Assembly (NCBI RefSeq): GCF_040807025.1
Contig: NC_090942.1
Coordinates: forward strand, 70,424,487-70,488,486
From: Struthio camelus
Taxonomy: Eukaryota > Chordata > Aves > Struthioniformes > Struthionidae
DNA: 64,000 nucleotides
Direction: 5' to 3'
Under the pieces are notes generated by a model. That model did not search any database, had not been told where the DNA came from, and was given only the letters and a program-made list of their open reading frames with translations. Positions 45,701-53,990 of the stretch are shown one piece after another. The position numbers and the translations under genes were made by a program. Every line of letters starts with the position of its first letter. Position 1 is the stretch's first letter.

Positions 45701-48700
45701 CATCGCCTAGGCCTGGCCTCTGTGTCAGCTCCCTCACAGATGACTTCATCCGTATGATAGAGAGCTCCACTGGGCCGCAGGAGCTGAACTGCTGGGCACG
45801 GCCTTAATCCTTGCTACTAGGCTACTGGGGGGAGGTTATTTCACAAATATCTGGAATGTCAATGCTAAATATATCACAACATGGTTATTGTGAGCTCTCG
45901 CTTTACAAACAGTGGCAATTACGTTGCATCTCGAGGAAAAAAATGGCACTCTCTTATGTCAAAATTAATTGTGAAGTAAATAAGTGAGGATGTCTTTTTA
46001 ACTCTCAGAGCAAAATTCCCTTCCTTTCTCTTTCTCCAAGCCCACAGTCTCTTGACTCTTGTGATAGCATCGCTTTGGAAGTTTACCAGTAATAGAACAC
46101 TCCAGGGTCTTGGCCCATAGGGCTTGTGTTTTGAATATGAATGATAAAAGCGTCTTTTGAGACAAATAAAAAGACTGACTTGCAGCAAATATCACACACA
46201 CACACATAAAAATATAAAAATACAAGCAACAAAAATGGTACATATCTCACTCACTCTTCCCTTGGTGATCAGCAATGCGGTAAGGTGAAGGAGGTGCATC
46301 TTTTAGGAAACAGTCTCATTGTTCCCTTCACATTTACTGAGCCACGCTATCTTGCATGAGAACCCTTCCCTACTGCCATATTCCCTTGATAATTTCTTGA
46401 AACCACCCAACTATCCATCCATTCCTTCCTCTGACATCTGCTTTCTCTCAGCTTGTCAGTGCTCAAGGGCAAAGAGGAGTGCAGGGAAGAGGTAGCCTGG
46501 GATGCACATGTTCAAGAGACTGGGAGAGTTTCCAGAAACTGAGAAGCAGAACAGATTGGGGCCTATTCCTGGCTAGAGACCGATTTCCAGACGGCCAAAA
46601 AACATTCCTAACCCCTAGATTAGTACCCAGGGATTAGATCAAAATAGGAGGGGAAGCTCCTCAATGTGGCTGTTGTTCATGTGCCTGCACATTATGTACA
46701 ATGACTCCTTTGCAGTTTCAACATACTCAAAATACAACATACTCAAATAAAAAAGTCTGAGCAACCAGGATGCAAGAGAGCCAGGTTTTTGTACGTGGCT
46801 CTGACATTCATTTGCTGAGGAAAATCACTGTGTTGGTCTCTGCCTCAGTTTCCCCTTCCACCCTTGGTGAGACCTCTGTAGCAGGGTCTGCATCCTGTAA
46901 TTGTACAGAGCCTACCACGATGGAGTCCTGCTTTGATTTGCTGTTACTAGACATTCTTGATAAACAATACAAATGAAGAGGAATGTGATGATACTACCTC
47001 TGAAAAGAAGTCATGTTCCCAAACAGGACCATAGGGAACCAAGCCATGCACAGCTCCACCCTTATTCTTCTGCAGGATGTCATGTCACCTAGCCTCAGTC
47101 AGGAAGGGACATCACACTACGTAAATACAACTAAAAATAAATACAGTGAAGGGTTGCTCCTAAGAAGGTTCTGAAATACCCAGTGTGATTGCTTGTGCCT
47201 TAAGAAAGCGAAGCTATTTCAAAATCTAATCTCTTGTACGTGAATTTATGGGTCTCCTGGTGGGGTTGAAGAGGGCTGGTGCCGTGGTATTTCTCTCCTC
47301 ATCACTCCCAGTTGAAATGGAAAGGAGCTAATGGGAAACCAGTTTTCTCTTTAGAACTGCATAAGTGACTTCTTACTGGATATTATTTCTTCCATCACAC
47401 ATCAGGGCACCTGAGCCTTGGTGTAGAAAAGGTGAGGAACCCTAGGCCTAGCACTACTTTCTCCTTCTGATCTGGAAGTGCTCAGTATTTGGTCTCAGCC
47501 TATTTTGGTCTAATCCCTGGGTACCAGTCTAGGGTTTAGGAATGTTTTTTGGCTGCCTGGAAATAGGTCTCTAACCAGGAGCAGGCCCTAAAGAGGTCTG
47601 CAAAGGACCAGTGAGTGCCCAGGAGAGTCAGCTCTCTCTGTCCTAGCCAGGAGCAGAAGTCCCCTTTGCATTTATGAGGAAGGGAAGGCAGTGCCATCTC
47701 AACGATCTAGCAGCTTGTTAACCCAACCCTACCTGCTTCCCAGATCTGCACAGCACAGGCCCAGGCAGCCTCCATGAGGAGAGGGTACCAGCTCCCTGAG
47801 AGTTAAATGGTCTCTATTTAAAAGCATGCATCCACAAAACCTCACCAAAGAGTGCTACAGTAAAAGCCACAAGGTTTCACTTAGGAAATGCCATAATTAG
47901 GTTCACCGCGTGACCTTAGTCCGGCCATCTCCTTGTGTGTCAGCACTGCAATACCATCTTTAATTACATTACACCGCATACTGTTTTTTCCTGCAGGACC
48001 CCAGCCTCCCTGAGCTCAGCAGACAGCAGTGCTCTCTGAATGGATCGCTACTCAATATTTTTCTTTGTCCTCATTACTCAGTGCCTGCCTTCATGCATTA
48101 TTTAGCGCATGCCATCCAGCCCCCGAAACACAACACAGAACTACACGCTGCCTCCTGGCCTTTTCAGCAGGGCTTTGTCAAAGGCTGAATGGCCCCTCAG
48201 TAGGGAGATAGGGCTCCATCCTCCTGTCACCACCCTCCGGAAGGGGAGTCACGCTCTTCTCACCCACCTGTAAGTAGTTAAATGCTGAGTGGCTGCTGGA
48301 CAACTAGCAAACACCTGGTCCTGATAAAAGGCTGACAGCCCCTCCAAGAGGGCAGTTTCTAGAAGAGAGTGGATGGTGCTTTGGGGGGAATCAGTCTGAA
48401 GCAAGACCTGCTAAGTTGCTGTAGGAGACTTTGCCAGTATGGGGGGAAGCTCTGTTAGTAGTTGGTATTGAGGGGACTGTGCTGCCAGGTGTGGGGTCTG
48501 TATGTAGGGCTTTTGGGTTGAGCTGGTTCTGGTGTCCCAGTGCCCAACTTGGGGTCTAACTCTTTCTCTGGAGGCAGGGGTTCAGTTGCAGTTCCTGGTG
48601 CCTGAGGTTCCTACCAGGAATAAGTGCCCTGTGCTTCAGCATGGTGAGTCTCAACTGGGTTTTGAAGTGAGCACTCAGGAAATAAAGATGGTGTTTGGAT

Positions 48701-51700
48701 GGGAGGAGGGAGTTCTTCAGCATTTTTTTTGCTACTACAATAACTTTAACTCAAGTAGTTTGTCCAACTTCCTGCCCTGAGGCAAAGCGATGACTTTAAA
48801 AATGACTTTATTGTTGTAGGGGGAGCCTAATTGCTTAGCTACCTGACTTCCTCCTGCTGTGTGATGTTCCGCCTTATTGGCGATTGTATGTTTGTTTGTT
48901 TGTCTTTTTTTGGCTCTCTAAACAGAGGAGGTAAGGTCCTTCACCATGCAGGCCTGTTCTTTGCTGGAAGCCTATCCAGTATAGGTGCTGAAGGAGGGTG
49001 GGGGCAGATGGCATAAAACTACTTAAACCACTGTCTTCAACCTGTCTCTAATTTTGGTCTACTTAATGCTGCATTCCTTATGTTCTTATATCATTATTTG
49101 TTTGTTCTGACTACCTAGTGAAGTGCCCTGCTCCCAGAGCAGCAAGCAGTTGGGAGAGGTGCACCAAAATGATCCTTCCAGCTATGCAATGCTACTATGA
49201 ACTATCAGCAGGCTTGCAACTGCTGTTTGCTCACCTGTTATCGAACTCAGTCACGTTGGGCAGCTGCTTCCGATATGTCTCTAGCAACACCCACTCAGAG
49301 CACTGGGCTGGCATGGGATGAGGAGGGTGAGGCTTGGAAAACCTAAACCGAACTGTGCCTGTGTATGTGAAGCAGATGTAGCAGTTCGGCATGTAAGTGG
49401 CATTGTACACAAGCCAGTCTGTGCTCAGGATGGCGTAGTCATGCAGGTGTAAGACAGCACCTGGTGAGAAGAAAAGCAACTCTAATGAGACAAGGCAGCT
49501 GAAGAGAAGGAAAGGAGCTTTAATGTGATAACAGTTTCAGCTTGCTCATCCAGGGGCATCTGGAAACGCTTCTAGATAGTCATGACTGACCTCTCCCATC
49601 AGTGAGACTGAGCGGCTGCTCTGCCTCCCTTGTGCTGGGGGATGTGGCCCACTCTACATCAAACACAAGGCAGACAGAGCGTGACAGCTCCCTGGGAGCA
49701 GAGGCAGGGAGGAAATCAATAGGGAGCTCTACTTCTCCACTGGGATGGAAAATGCTCTGAGTTATTAAAGGTCTTTCAGACAGACTTTGCTGTGAGCTGG
49801 CTCAGGCCCCACTGATTTAAAGAGGAGCTTTCACAGTAGGCAGCCATTCACGAGGCATGCTAGCTACCAGGCAGACCTGAACCAAGCCTCTGTATCTAAG
49901 CTATTTGAATCCCAGCATCAATTTTTGTGTCTACTATGTCTTGTCTTTCATCTCCTTGAAACTCTGGCCTACAACAGAATCCCAGACCATGACACAGTGG
50001 GGAATTAGTTAGATGCAGAAATAGTATCCACCTCTACCCCTTATCAAATACATGCTCACTCCCAATGTACATCTGCTGCCGGCCAGCACCATGCGCCTTT
50101 GGGAAGCTCTGTTACTGTGCAGTATGTTGGCAACTGCCTGAGCCTTCCTGGCATAGGAAACTTCTGTATGCTTACCTTGTTCAGCCCATCCTTTTATACT
50201 GTCAAAACCTCTCCTCTTGCAGAGATTTCTTAATGTTGTTGCCTGAACTAAACTTTCCCTCTAAATGGAAGATGCTGTGCTAGTGGAAGCTAAAGTCTTA
50301 CAGATACGTATATTATTGGTCTAGGGGAGACCTCATAGTCAAAATAGCTTTGACCCACTTAAGGATAGGGAGGGAAAACAAGTAGCAGGAACAGAAGAGA
50401 AGACTGGTTGGCATGTGATGTTAGACAGACTGAAACTTCAAGACTAGTCAGTTGATAATCCCTCATTATAAAGAGTCTGACTATTAAATTGCTGGGCATC
50501 TGCAGTTACTGCTCTCACCAGAGCTAGAGTGACAGGCTGTGTTTGTAAAAGCAGGCCACGGTTGTCCAAAGCTTAGCCTCCTGTCATCTGCAGTACCACC
50601 CTCTTCCCTATGTGAGCAGCAATAGCTATTATAGTAGTACTTGAATTAATAGTATTTCCTAGGGGCTCTACTCAAGACTGAGGTCTTGTAATCACTTGTG
50701 TAAGACTTAGTTTTACAAGGATGTGCTCTTAGCTCTAAAAAGCTTACAGTTCTTACAAGGGCTCTCAGAACCTATTTTAATATCTCTTACATTGAAAAGT
50801 GTTAAGTTTTCTTTGTCTCCCTCTGGGTATCAAAGGTACCTTGTCTGAAGGGAAGAGGGATTTAGTTTTAAATTTCCTACTGCTCAACTCGGCAGTGAAC
50901 AGATAATGCCCAGGCTGACATCCCAAGCACTTACAGTAACGTCAGGATGCTGCAAGCAGGGAGCCACGTCAGATCTAGGGAACAAGGCAGTTCTTGTCTA
51001 TGCACCGGTGTCACTGCAGAGGAGACACCCTCGTGCAGAAGAGCTGACCTGTGACTCTGCTGAAGCTAGTCATCAGCCTGTTGCCAGGGAGCAGCATGGG
51101 CAAAGTCATGGGCCGCCCCACCTAAAAAGGGACCATCTGGAAAGGTGAGTTCATCATCCAGAGTAGTAGGGGTGTTGGCAATTTTCACTGAGTGCCTCTT
51201 GGCTTTAGTTAAGGGCACCTTATTCAAATACTTTCTCACTGAACCAAAGATGCATCAGGAGAAACCAGTCAGTTAGGTGTCAAGGTCTTCCTACTGCAAT
51301 TGCCTTGATCTCCTGCCTTTCCACTGAAATGTCAGTAGCTCAGACATGGAGATGCCTGGCTCCCTGAAACCCAGCTTGCATTTCCACATGGCTAAAAATA
51401 TCCTCTCCCACTCTCCAGTGCATCCTGGAGAGCTGTGATTTCAAATGCTGGTGTGTTCCAGGTGCTCATGACAGGATGCATAGGATATCATAAATGCATC
51501 AGACAGTCTCATGCTGTTATACAACCTGAATTGTTCCAAATGCCTTTAAAACTATACATGTGCTGCAGAGTATAAAGATGCCACTTCTGGTGTGGAGCGT
51601 GGCTGCCCATGAGCACATCCCTTGCTGAGCAACAGGGGAGAAACAGAGTGTCTTGACTAAAGACAATAGGACAAATGCCTGGCCTTATAAGCAGAGGTCT

Positions 51701-52652
51701 CCCATAAGTGGACAGAAGAGAACTTGGTTAAGAAGGACTCACCAAAAGAATACATTAGTTTTTTGTATTACATTCTACAGGTCACACCAACACAGTCTTT
51801 GACTTGCATTCAACTAGTAAAAGCTTGCAGTGTTAGAGGTCACACTGTTCCCCTCTGGTACCTTCAGATTTTCAGTAAATTTGCAGAGCTGCTGCATAAC
51901 TGGCTGTAGAAAAGTCTTTTGAGTGGGTACAGTGCTGAGCTAAGGCTGGTGGCATGTCTTTGGAATGAGTAGAAAAGAGGCCCTTGCTGAAACAGGCTCA
52001 ACAAGCAGGGATACCTGTAACATCTTATTTTCTTCCATTCCTCTGCCCTTTTTCCACACTTAAAAGGCTGAAAGATCTATATTGTAAGTTATACTAAGTG
52101 CTGCCATTGTTGGAAACCTGATTCACCCGGTTCATCCCCCTTTCCTCTTTTGTCTGCCCCCATCCCGAAGCTAAGCGACAGGGCTTTCCATGGGATCCAG
52201 TGCATAGTGTTCTTGGCTCTTGTAAGTTTGCTTGTGATCAAAGGTTTGCTGCATCTTATACTTTATCCTGGCTTTAGCATAGACAGTAGCAGGGGAAGGA
52301 AGGCTAGACAGGATGAGGAACCCATAGGCCAGAGCCTACCTTTTGGCATGCGCTTTAAGATGCTGAACACTGTGCTCTGATCAATGAGGCTTTTAGCCCG
52401 AAAGAAGTGCATGCTTGGAGGGAACAATCCTGTGTTCATGGCTGTAGCAACCTCCTCCTCCTTGAGGCTTACAAGCTTTGTACTGAGCTGCTGTTCCTGT
52501 TTGTCCAGTACCAAATTACCACCTGTCTGATGGGCTTTTTCCTCCTGCATTAGGGCATCTCTGTCCTTCCAGAGTGGGATGGGAAGACAGAGGGAAGCCA
52601 AATTCAGGAGAAGGTATGTCAGCCTTATACCTTGCCCAGATGGAGGCCTCAT
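33616..52652 (-). CDS. ADA2: Adenosine deaminase 2 (secreted), nine coding exons
   Basis: Joined coding exons (minus strand): 52652-52340, 49460-49235, 42060-41850, 38755-38628, 37489-37399, 37081-36973, 35975-35818, 34858-34656, 33724-33616. They total 1548 nt with TAG, so 515 residues against 511 in human. All introns are GT-AG and in phase. ADA2 deaminates adenosine and 2'-deoxyadenosine outside the cell as a zinc-dependent dimer, and is made by myeloid cells. A hydrophobic N-terminus ([17 protein letters not shown]) is a signal peptide. The zinc/active-site set is intact: HLHD (His109/His111), FFHAGETDW (His355, Glu358), RIGHG (His383) and PDDPP (Asp440/441). The receptor-binding insert with its Cys pair (PNCYICFT ... 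QCSEW) is present and two residues longer than in human. N-glycosylation sequons occur at YNATY, NVTEF, RNLTL and NTSRI. A 5' non-coding exon is likely: a strong acceptor CCCTCACCAG lies 13 nt before the ATG. Confidence 0.97.
34656..34858 (-). CDS. ADA2: ADA2 coding exon 8
   Basis: Residues 413-479 plus two bases: [20 protein letters not shown], then [20 protein letters not shown] and LKQLALNSI. The adjacent Asp pair (440/441) includes a zinc ligand; the residue before it is Pro where human has Ser (SSDDP). Acceptor ACTGAG, donor AA|GTAAGT. Confidence 0.96.
35685..35795 (-). mobile_element. CR1 LINE, truncated 3' end
   Basis: Read on the + strand it starts with GGAATCACAGAA, then GGTTGAGGTTGGAAGGGACC and GAGATCATCTAGTCCAGCC, the reverse complement of the classic avian CR1 3' end. 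The tail TTCCAGTGTCCCAACC probably belongs to it after an internal gap. The element lies in the same orientation as ADA2, in the intron after coding exon 7. CR1 copies are usually truncated at the 5' end, as here. It is the best taxon marker in the window. Confidence 0.9.
35818..35975 (-). CDS. ADA2: ADA2 coding exon 7
   Basis: Residues 360-412: [32 protein letters not shown] and [12 protein letters not shown]. His383 of RIGHG is an active-site residue. Acceptor CCTCAG, donor CAG|GTATGT. A CR1 fragment begins about 25 bases beyond the donor. Confidence 0.96.
36840..36875. repeat. CA/CATG-rich simple sequence
   Basis: An imperfect run of ACACACATGCATTTGCATGC followed by ACACACACAC, in ADA2 intron sequence just past the donor of the exon carrying FFHAGET. 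A minor low-complexity tract. Confidence 0.6.
36973..37081 (-). CDS. ADA2: ADA2 coding exon 6
   Basis: Residues 324-359 plus one base: [20 protein letters not shown], then [10 protein letters not shown] with the catalytic Glu358 and zinc ligand His355. Acceptor CCCTAG, donor G|GTAAGC. Confidence 0.95.
37245..37320. mobile_element. Possible relic of an ancient amniote interspersed repeat
   Basis: The words ACTGATTTCAGTAGAGC and GAGGATCTGGC resemble a widely scattered old amniote repeat ending GAGGATCTGGCCC. I recall the pattern but cannot assign a family name. Low confidence. Confidence 0.25.
37399..37489 (-). CDS. ADA2: ADA2 coding exon 5
   Basis: Completes Arg293, then [20 protein letters not shown] and [10 protein letters not shown], to residue 323. 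Acceptor GTTTAG, donor CTG|GTAACT. Human: RIKFPTVVAGFDL. Confidence 0.94.
38628..38755 (-). CDS. ADA2: ADA2 coding exon 4
   Basis: Residues 251-292 plus two bases: [20 protein letters not shown], then [15 protein letters not shown]. Human: [20 protein letters not shown]. Acceptor CTACAG, donor AG|GTAGAG. Too short to form a long frame alone, so it was found by homology. Confidence 0.94.
39205..39345 (+). mobile_element. Possible L3/MIR-type relic
   Basis: Order of words: ACCTTGAGTAGGTCATTGAA, AGTTTCCCAGTTCTCTGG, AAACGGGGAAAAATAATCC. This follows the L3/MIR-type pattern TTGGGCAAGTCA - CTCAGTTTCC - AAATGGGGATAATA. Strongly diverged; ADA2 intronic. Confidence 0.35.
41850..42060 (-). CDS. ADA2: ADA2 coding exon 3
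   Basis: Residues 180-250: [20 protein letters not shown], then [18 protein letters not shown] and [16 protein letters not shown]. Acceptor TTTAG, donor GCG|GTACAT. Ends in phase 0. Confidence 0.95.
46558..46648 (-). repeat. 91-bp repeat, copy 1 (inverted relative to copy 2)
   Basis: Its reverse complement aligns without gaps to 47499-47589 with about 11 mismatches in 91 (near 88% identity). The similarity fades beyond these limits on both sides. I do not recognise the family. It lies in the 7.2-kb ADA2 intron between coding exons 2 and 3. Confidence 0.85.
46718..46748. repeat. Short direct repeat ACATACTCAAA
   Basis: ACATACTCAAAATACA is followed directly by ACATACTCAAATA: two copies about 17 bases apart, within the loop of the inverted pair. 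Confidence 0.7.
46796..46975 (+). mobile_element. Ancient L3/SINE-type relic
   Basis: Shows the ordered words GTCTCTGCCTCAGTTTCCCC, TTGTACAGAGCCTACCACGA, TGGAGTCCTG and AACAATACAAA. These follow a common old amniote repeat (CTCAGTTTCCCC ... TGTACAGCGCCTAGCACAATGGGGTCCTG ... TAATACAAAT). The exact family (CR1-L3 or a SINE using its tail) cannot be settled by eye. It is in an ADA2 intron, antisense to the gene. Confidence 0.6.
47499..47589 (+). repeat. 91-bp repeat, copy 2 (inverted relative to copy 1)
   Basis: Partner of 46558-46648, 850 bases apart in opposite orientation. It contains TCTAATCCCTGGGTACC and GGAATGTTTTTTGGCTGCC. In RNA the two copies could pair into a long imperfect hairpin. 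Confidence 0.85.
49235..49460 (-). CDS. ADA2: ADA2 coding exon 2
   Basis: Residues 105-179 plus two bases. It starts [20 protein letters not shown] with the first zinc ligands (HxH) and contains the disulphide-linked receptor-binding insert, ending NVTEFDN. Acceptor TCACCAG, donor AG|GTGAGC. Confidence 0.96.
52340..52652 (-). CDS. ADA2: ADA2 first coding exon
   Basis: Residues 1-104 plus one base: signal peptide, then an N-terminal dimerisation-type region ending [20 protein letters not shown] and LKRMPK. Human: [20 protein letters not shown]. The ATG has A at -3. Donor AAAG|GTAGGC. A T-rich acceptor sits just upstream, placing a 5'UTR of 13 nt (52665-52653) in this exon. Confidence 0.94.
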
Positions 52653-52755
52653 CTTAGAGCTGCACCTGGTGAGGGAAAAAAAATCGGTGTATAAGACACT
52701 GACATCTTAGCAATGACACATTGAGTCATTAAACTGCTGCTGGCCCATCCTGCAG

Positions 52756-52801
52756 AACTCTTTTAAAGGCACCATCTCAGCCCTAGTGAGACTGACTCAC
52801 T
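52756..52801. repeat. 46-bp direct repeat, copy 1
   Basis: Begins AACTCTTTTAAAGGCACC and ends GAGACTGACTCACT. Forty-five of 46 bases are identical to 53723-53768. It lies about 90 bases upstream of the ADA2 acceptor at 52665, inside the inferred intron 1. Confidence 0.95.
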
Positions 52802-53722
52802 GAATTATGGGATACTTGGTACTGTGGGAGCATCTAGTACCAAAACCTCCTGTGTTCAGAATTTTGTGTTCTCTGTGATGCTGTTGATGCACCCCACGGT
52901 TGTGGGCAGGGTGGGGAGGAAAGACTGCTGCACAGGAAGAGGCTTGTAGCACATCACGTGGACCTGCAATGCAGCAAAGGTCTAGCCTTAGGACTGAAGT
53001 CTGGTGAAGCTGGGACTCTGGCTTGCAAGCTAGGATGGAGCCCCCTCAGCATGATGGGCACTGGGGACAGGGTGCTGTGCTGGAGGCTGCTATGCCAGTG
53101 AGGGAAATGGGGACTAAGCACTTGGGGAGGCACTCTTGTGAGCGCGTAGGCTATGCTGAAGTGCAGAGCTATGCGGATCCTGGCTCTCTGCAGTCAAAAA
53201 GACTTTACTGCATCCTCATAGCATGTTCCAGCTACCAGAGGCTTTCGTTGACAGTTAGGCAACCCCACTGCTTCCTCTGTAGCAGTAGGAGCATGTCCCT
53301 TCCTTGCAAGCCCAGAAGAATGGGACAGGAAGGGAGAATACGGGAATAGTAAGAGCACGTAAATCACAGAAGACAGGCACATGTGACCTGAGATCTCTGC
53401 CCTTCCCCAAAAAGCACAGCTGCAATGTAATATTCCAACACCAGGCTTCAGTGACCCTCCACACCAATTCCACCAGCCCAAAGCAGGCTGGAGAAAGACT
53501 CAACATTTTGAAATGGCCCCCTGTGAATTATATATTACTTCCTGCTTGCACACATGCCTTCTGCTGCTAGCCTCTTCTCCACCCACAGCTTTGCTGGGGC
53601 TCCTCTACCCCTCTGCACCTCTCCCCCATCAGTCAGTCTCGCAGGATGAGAGTTGCTGGGGGAGAAAACTACTGGGGTCAGCGCAGCCCCACGTCAGGCC
53701 TGACTCTGAACCTGGAGAGAAA

Positions 53723-53768
53723 AACTCTTTAAAAGGCACCATCTCAGCCCTAGTGAGACTGACTCACT
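53723..53768. repeat. 46-bp direct repeat, copy 2
   Basis: Copy of 52756-52801, 967 bases away in the same orientation, with a single mismatch (TTTTAAA versus TTTAAAA). Its right end lies 3 bases inside the proposed ADA2 intron-1 donor. Confidence 0.95.
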
Positions 53769-53771
53769 TAC

Positions 53772-53950
53772 TGTTAATCTTTCTCCTCCTTGCATCGAGA
53801 GCTCATCCAACCGCAACAGGAGAGAGAGCGGGGGAACAGTTTTCTCTTGCGAGTAGAAGCTGCCACAGCCAAAGCTAAAGAAACAGGCTCTATCCCGGCC
53901 GTGCCAAACAAGGCGTGAGCCAGCCCAGCCAGCACACAAAGTTCCCCTTC
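53772..53950 (-). other. ADA2: Candidate non-coding first exon of ADA2
   Basis: The first coding exon has an acceptor 13 nt before its ATG, so a 5' exon must exist upstream. On the minus strand the best donor I see is GATTAACA|GTAAGTGAG at 53772/53771. An AATAAATAAAAG box about 30-40 bases beyond 53950 could set the start. Within this stretch two short upstream frames appear: MSSRCKEEKD, and one starting at ATGCAAGG that would cross the junction and stop one base before the main ATG. The exon's start is a guess. Confidence 0.45.
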
Positions 53951-53990
53951 CTGTACTGGAGTTTCGCTTTGCTCAGCTTTTATTTATTCC
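53942..53990 (-). promoter_or_regulatory. ISRE/ETS cluster, candidate ADA2 promoter
   Basis: On the minus strand, in order of transcription: a TATA-like AATAAATAAAAG (53989-53978), GCAAAGCGAAACT (53972-53960) that matches the interferon-response element GAAANNGAAACT with one change, and ACAGGAAGGGGAAC (about 53954-53941), an ETS/PU.1-type GGAA site. This fits a myeloid, interferon-responsive gene such as ADA2. Positions relative to the true start are unknown. Confidence 0.4.
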
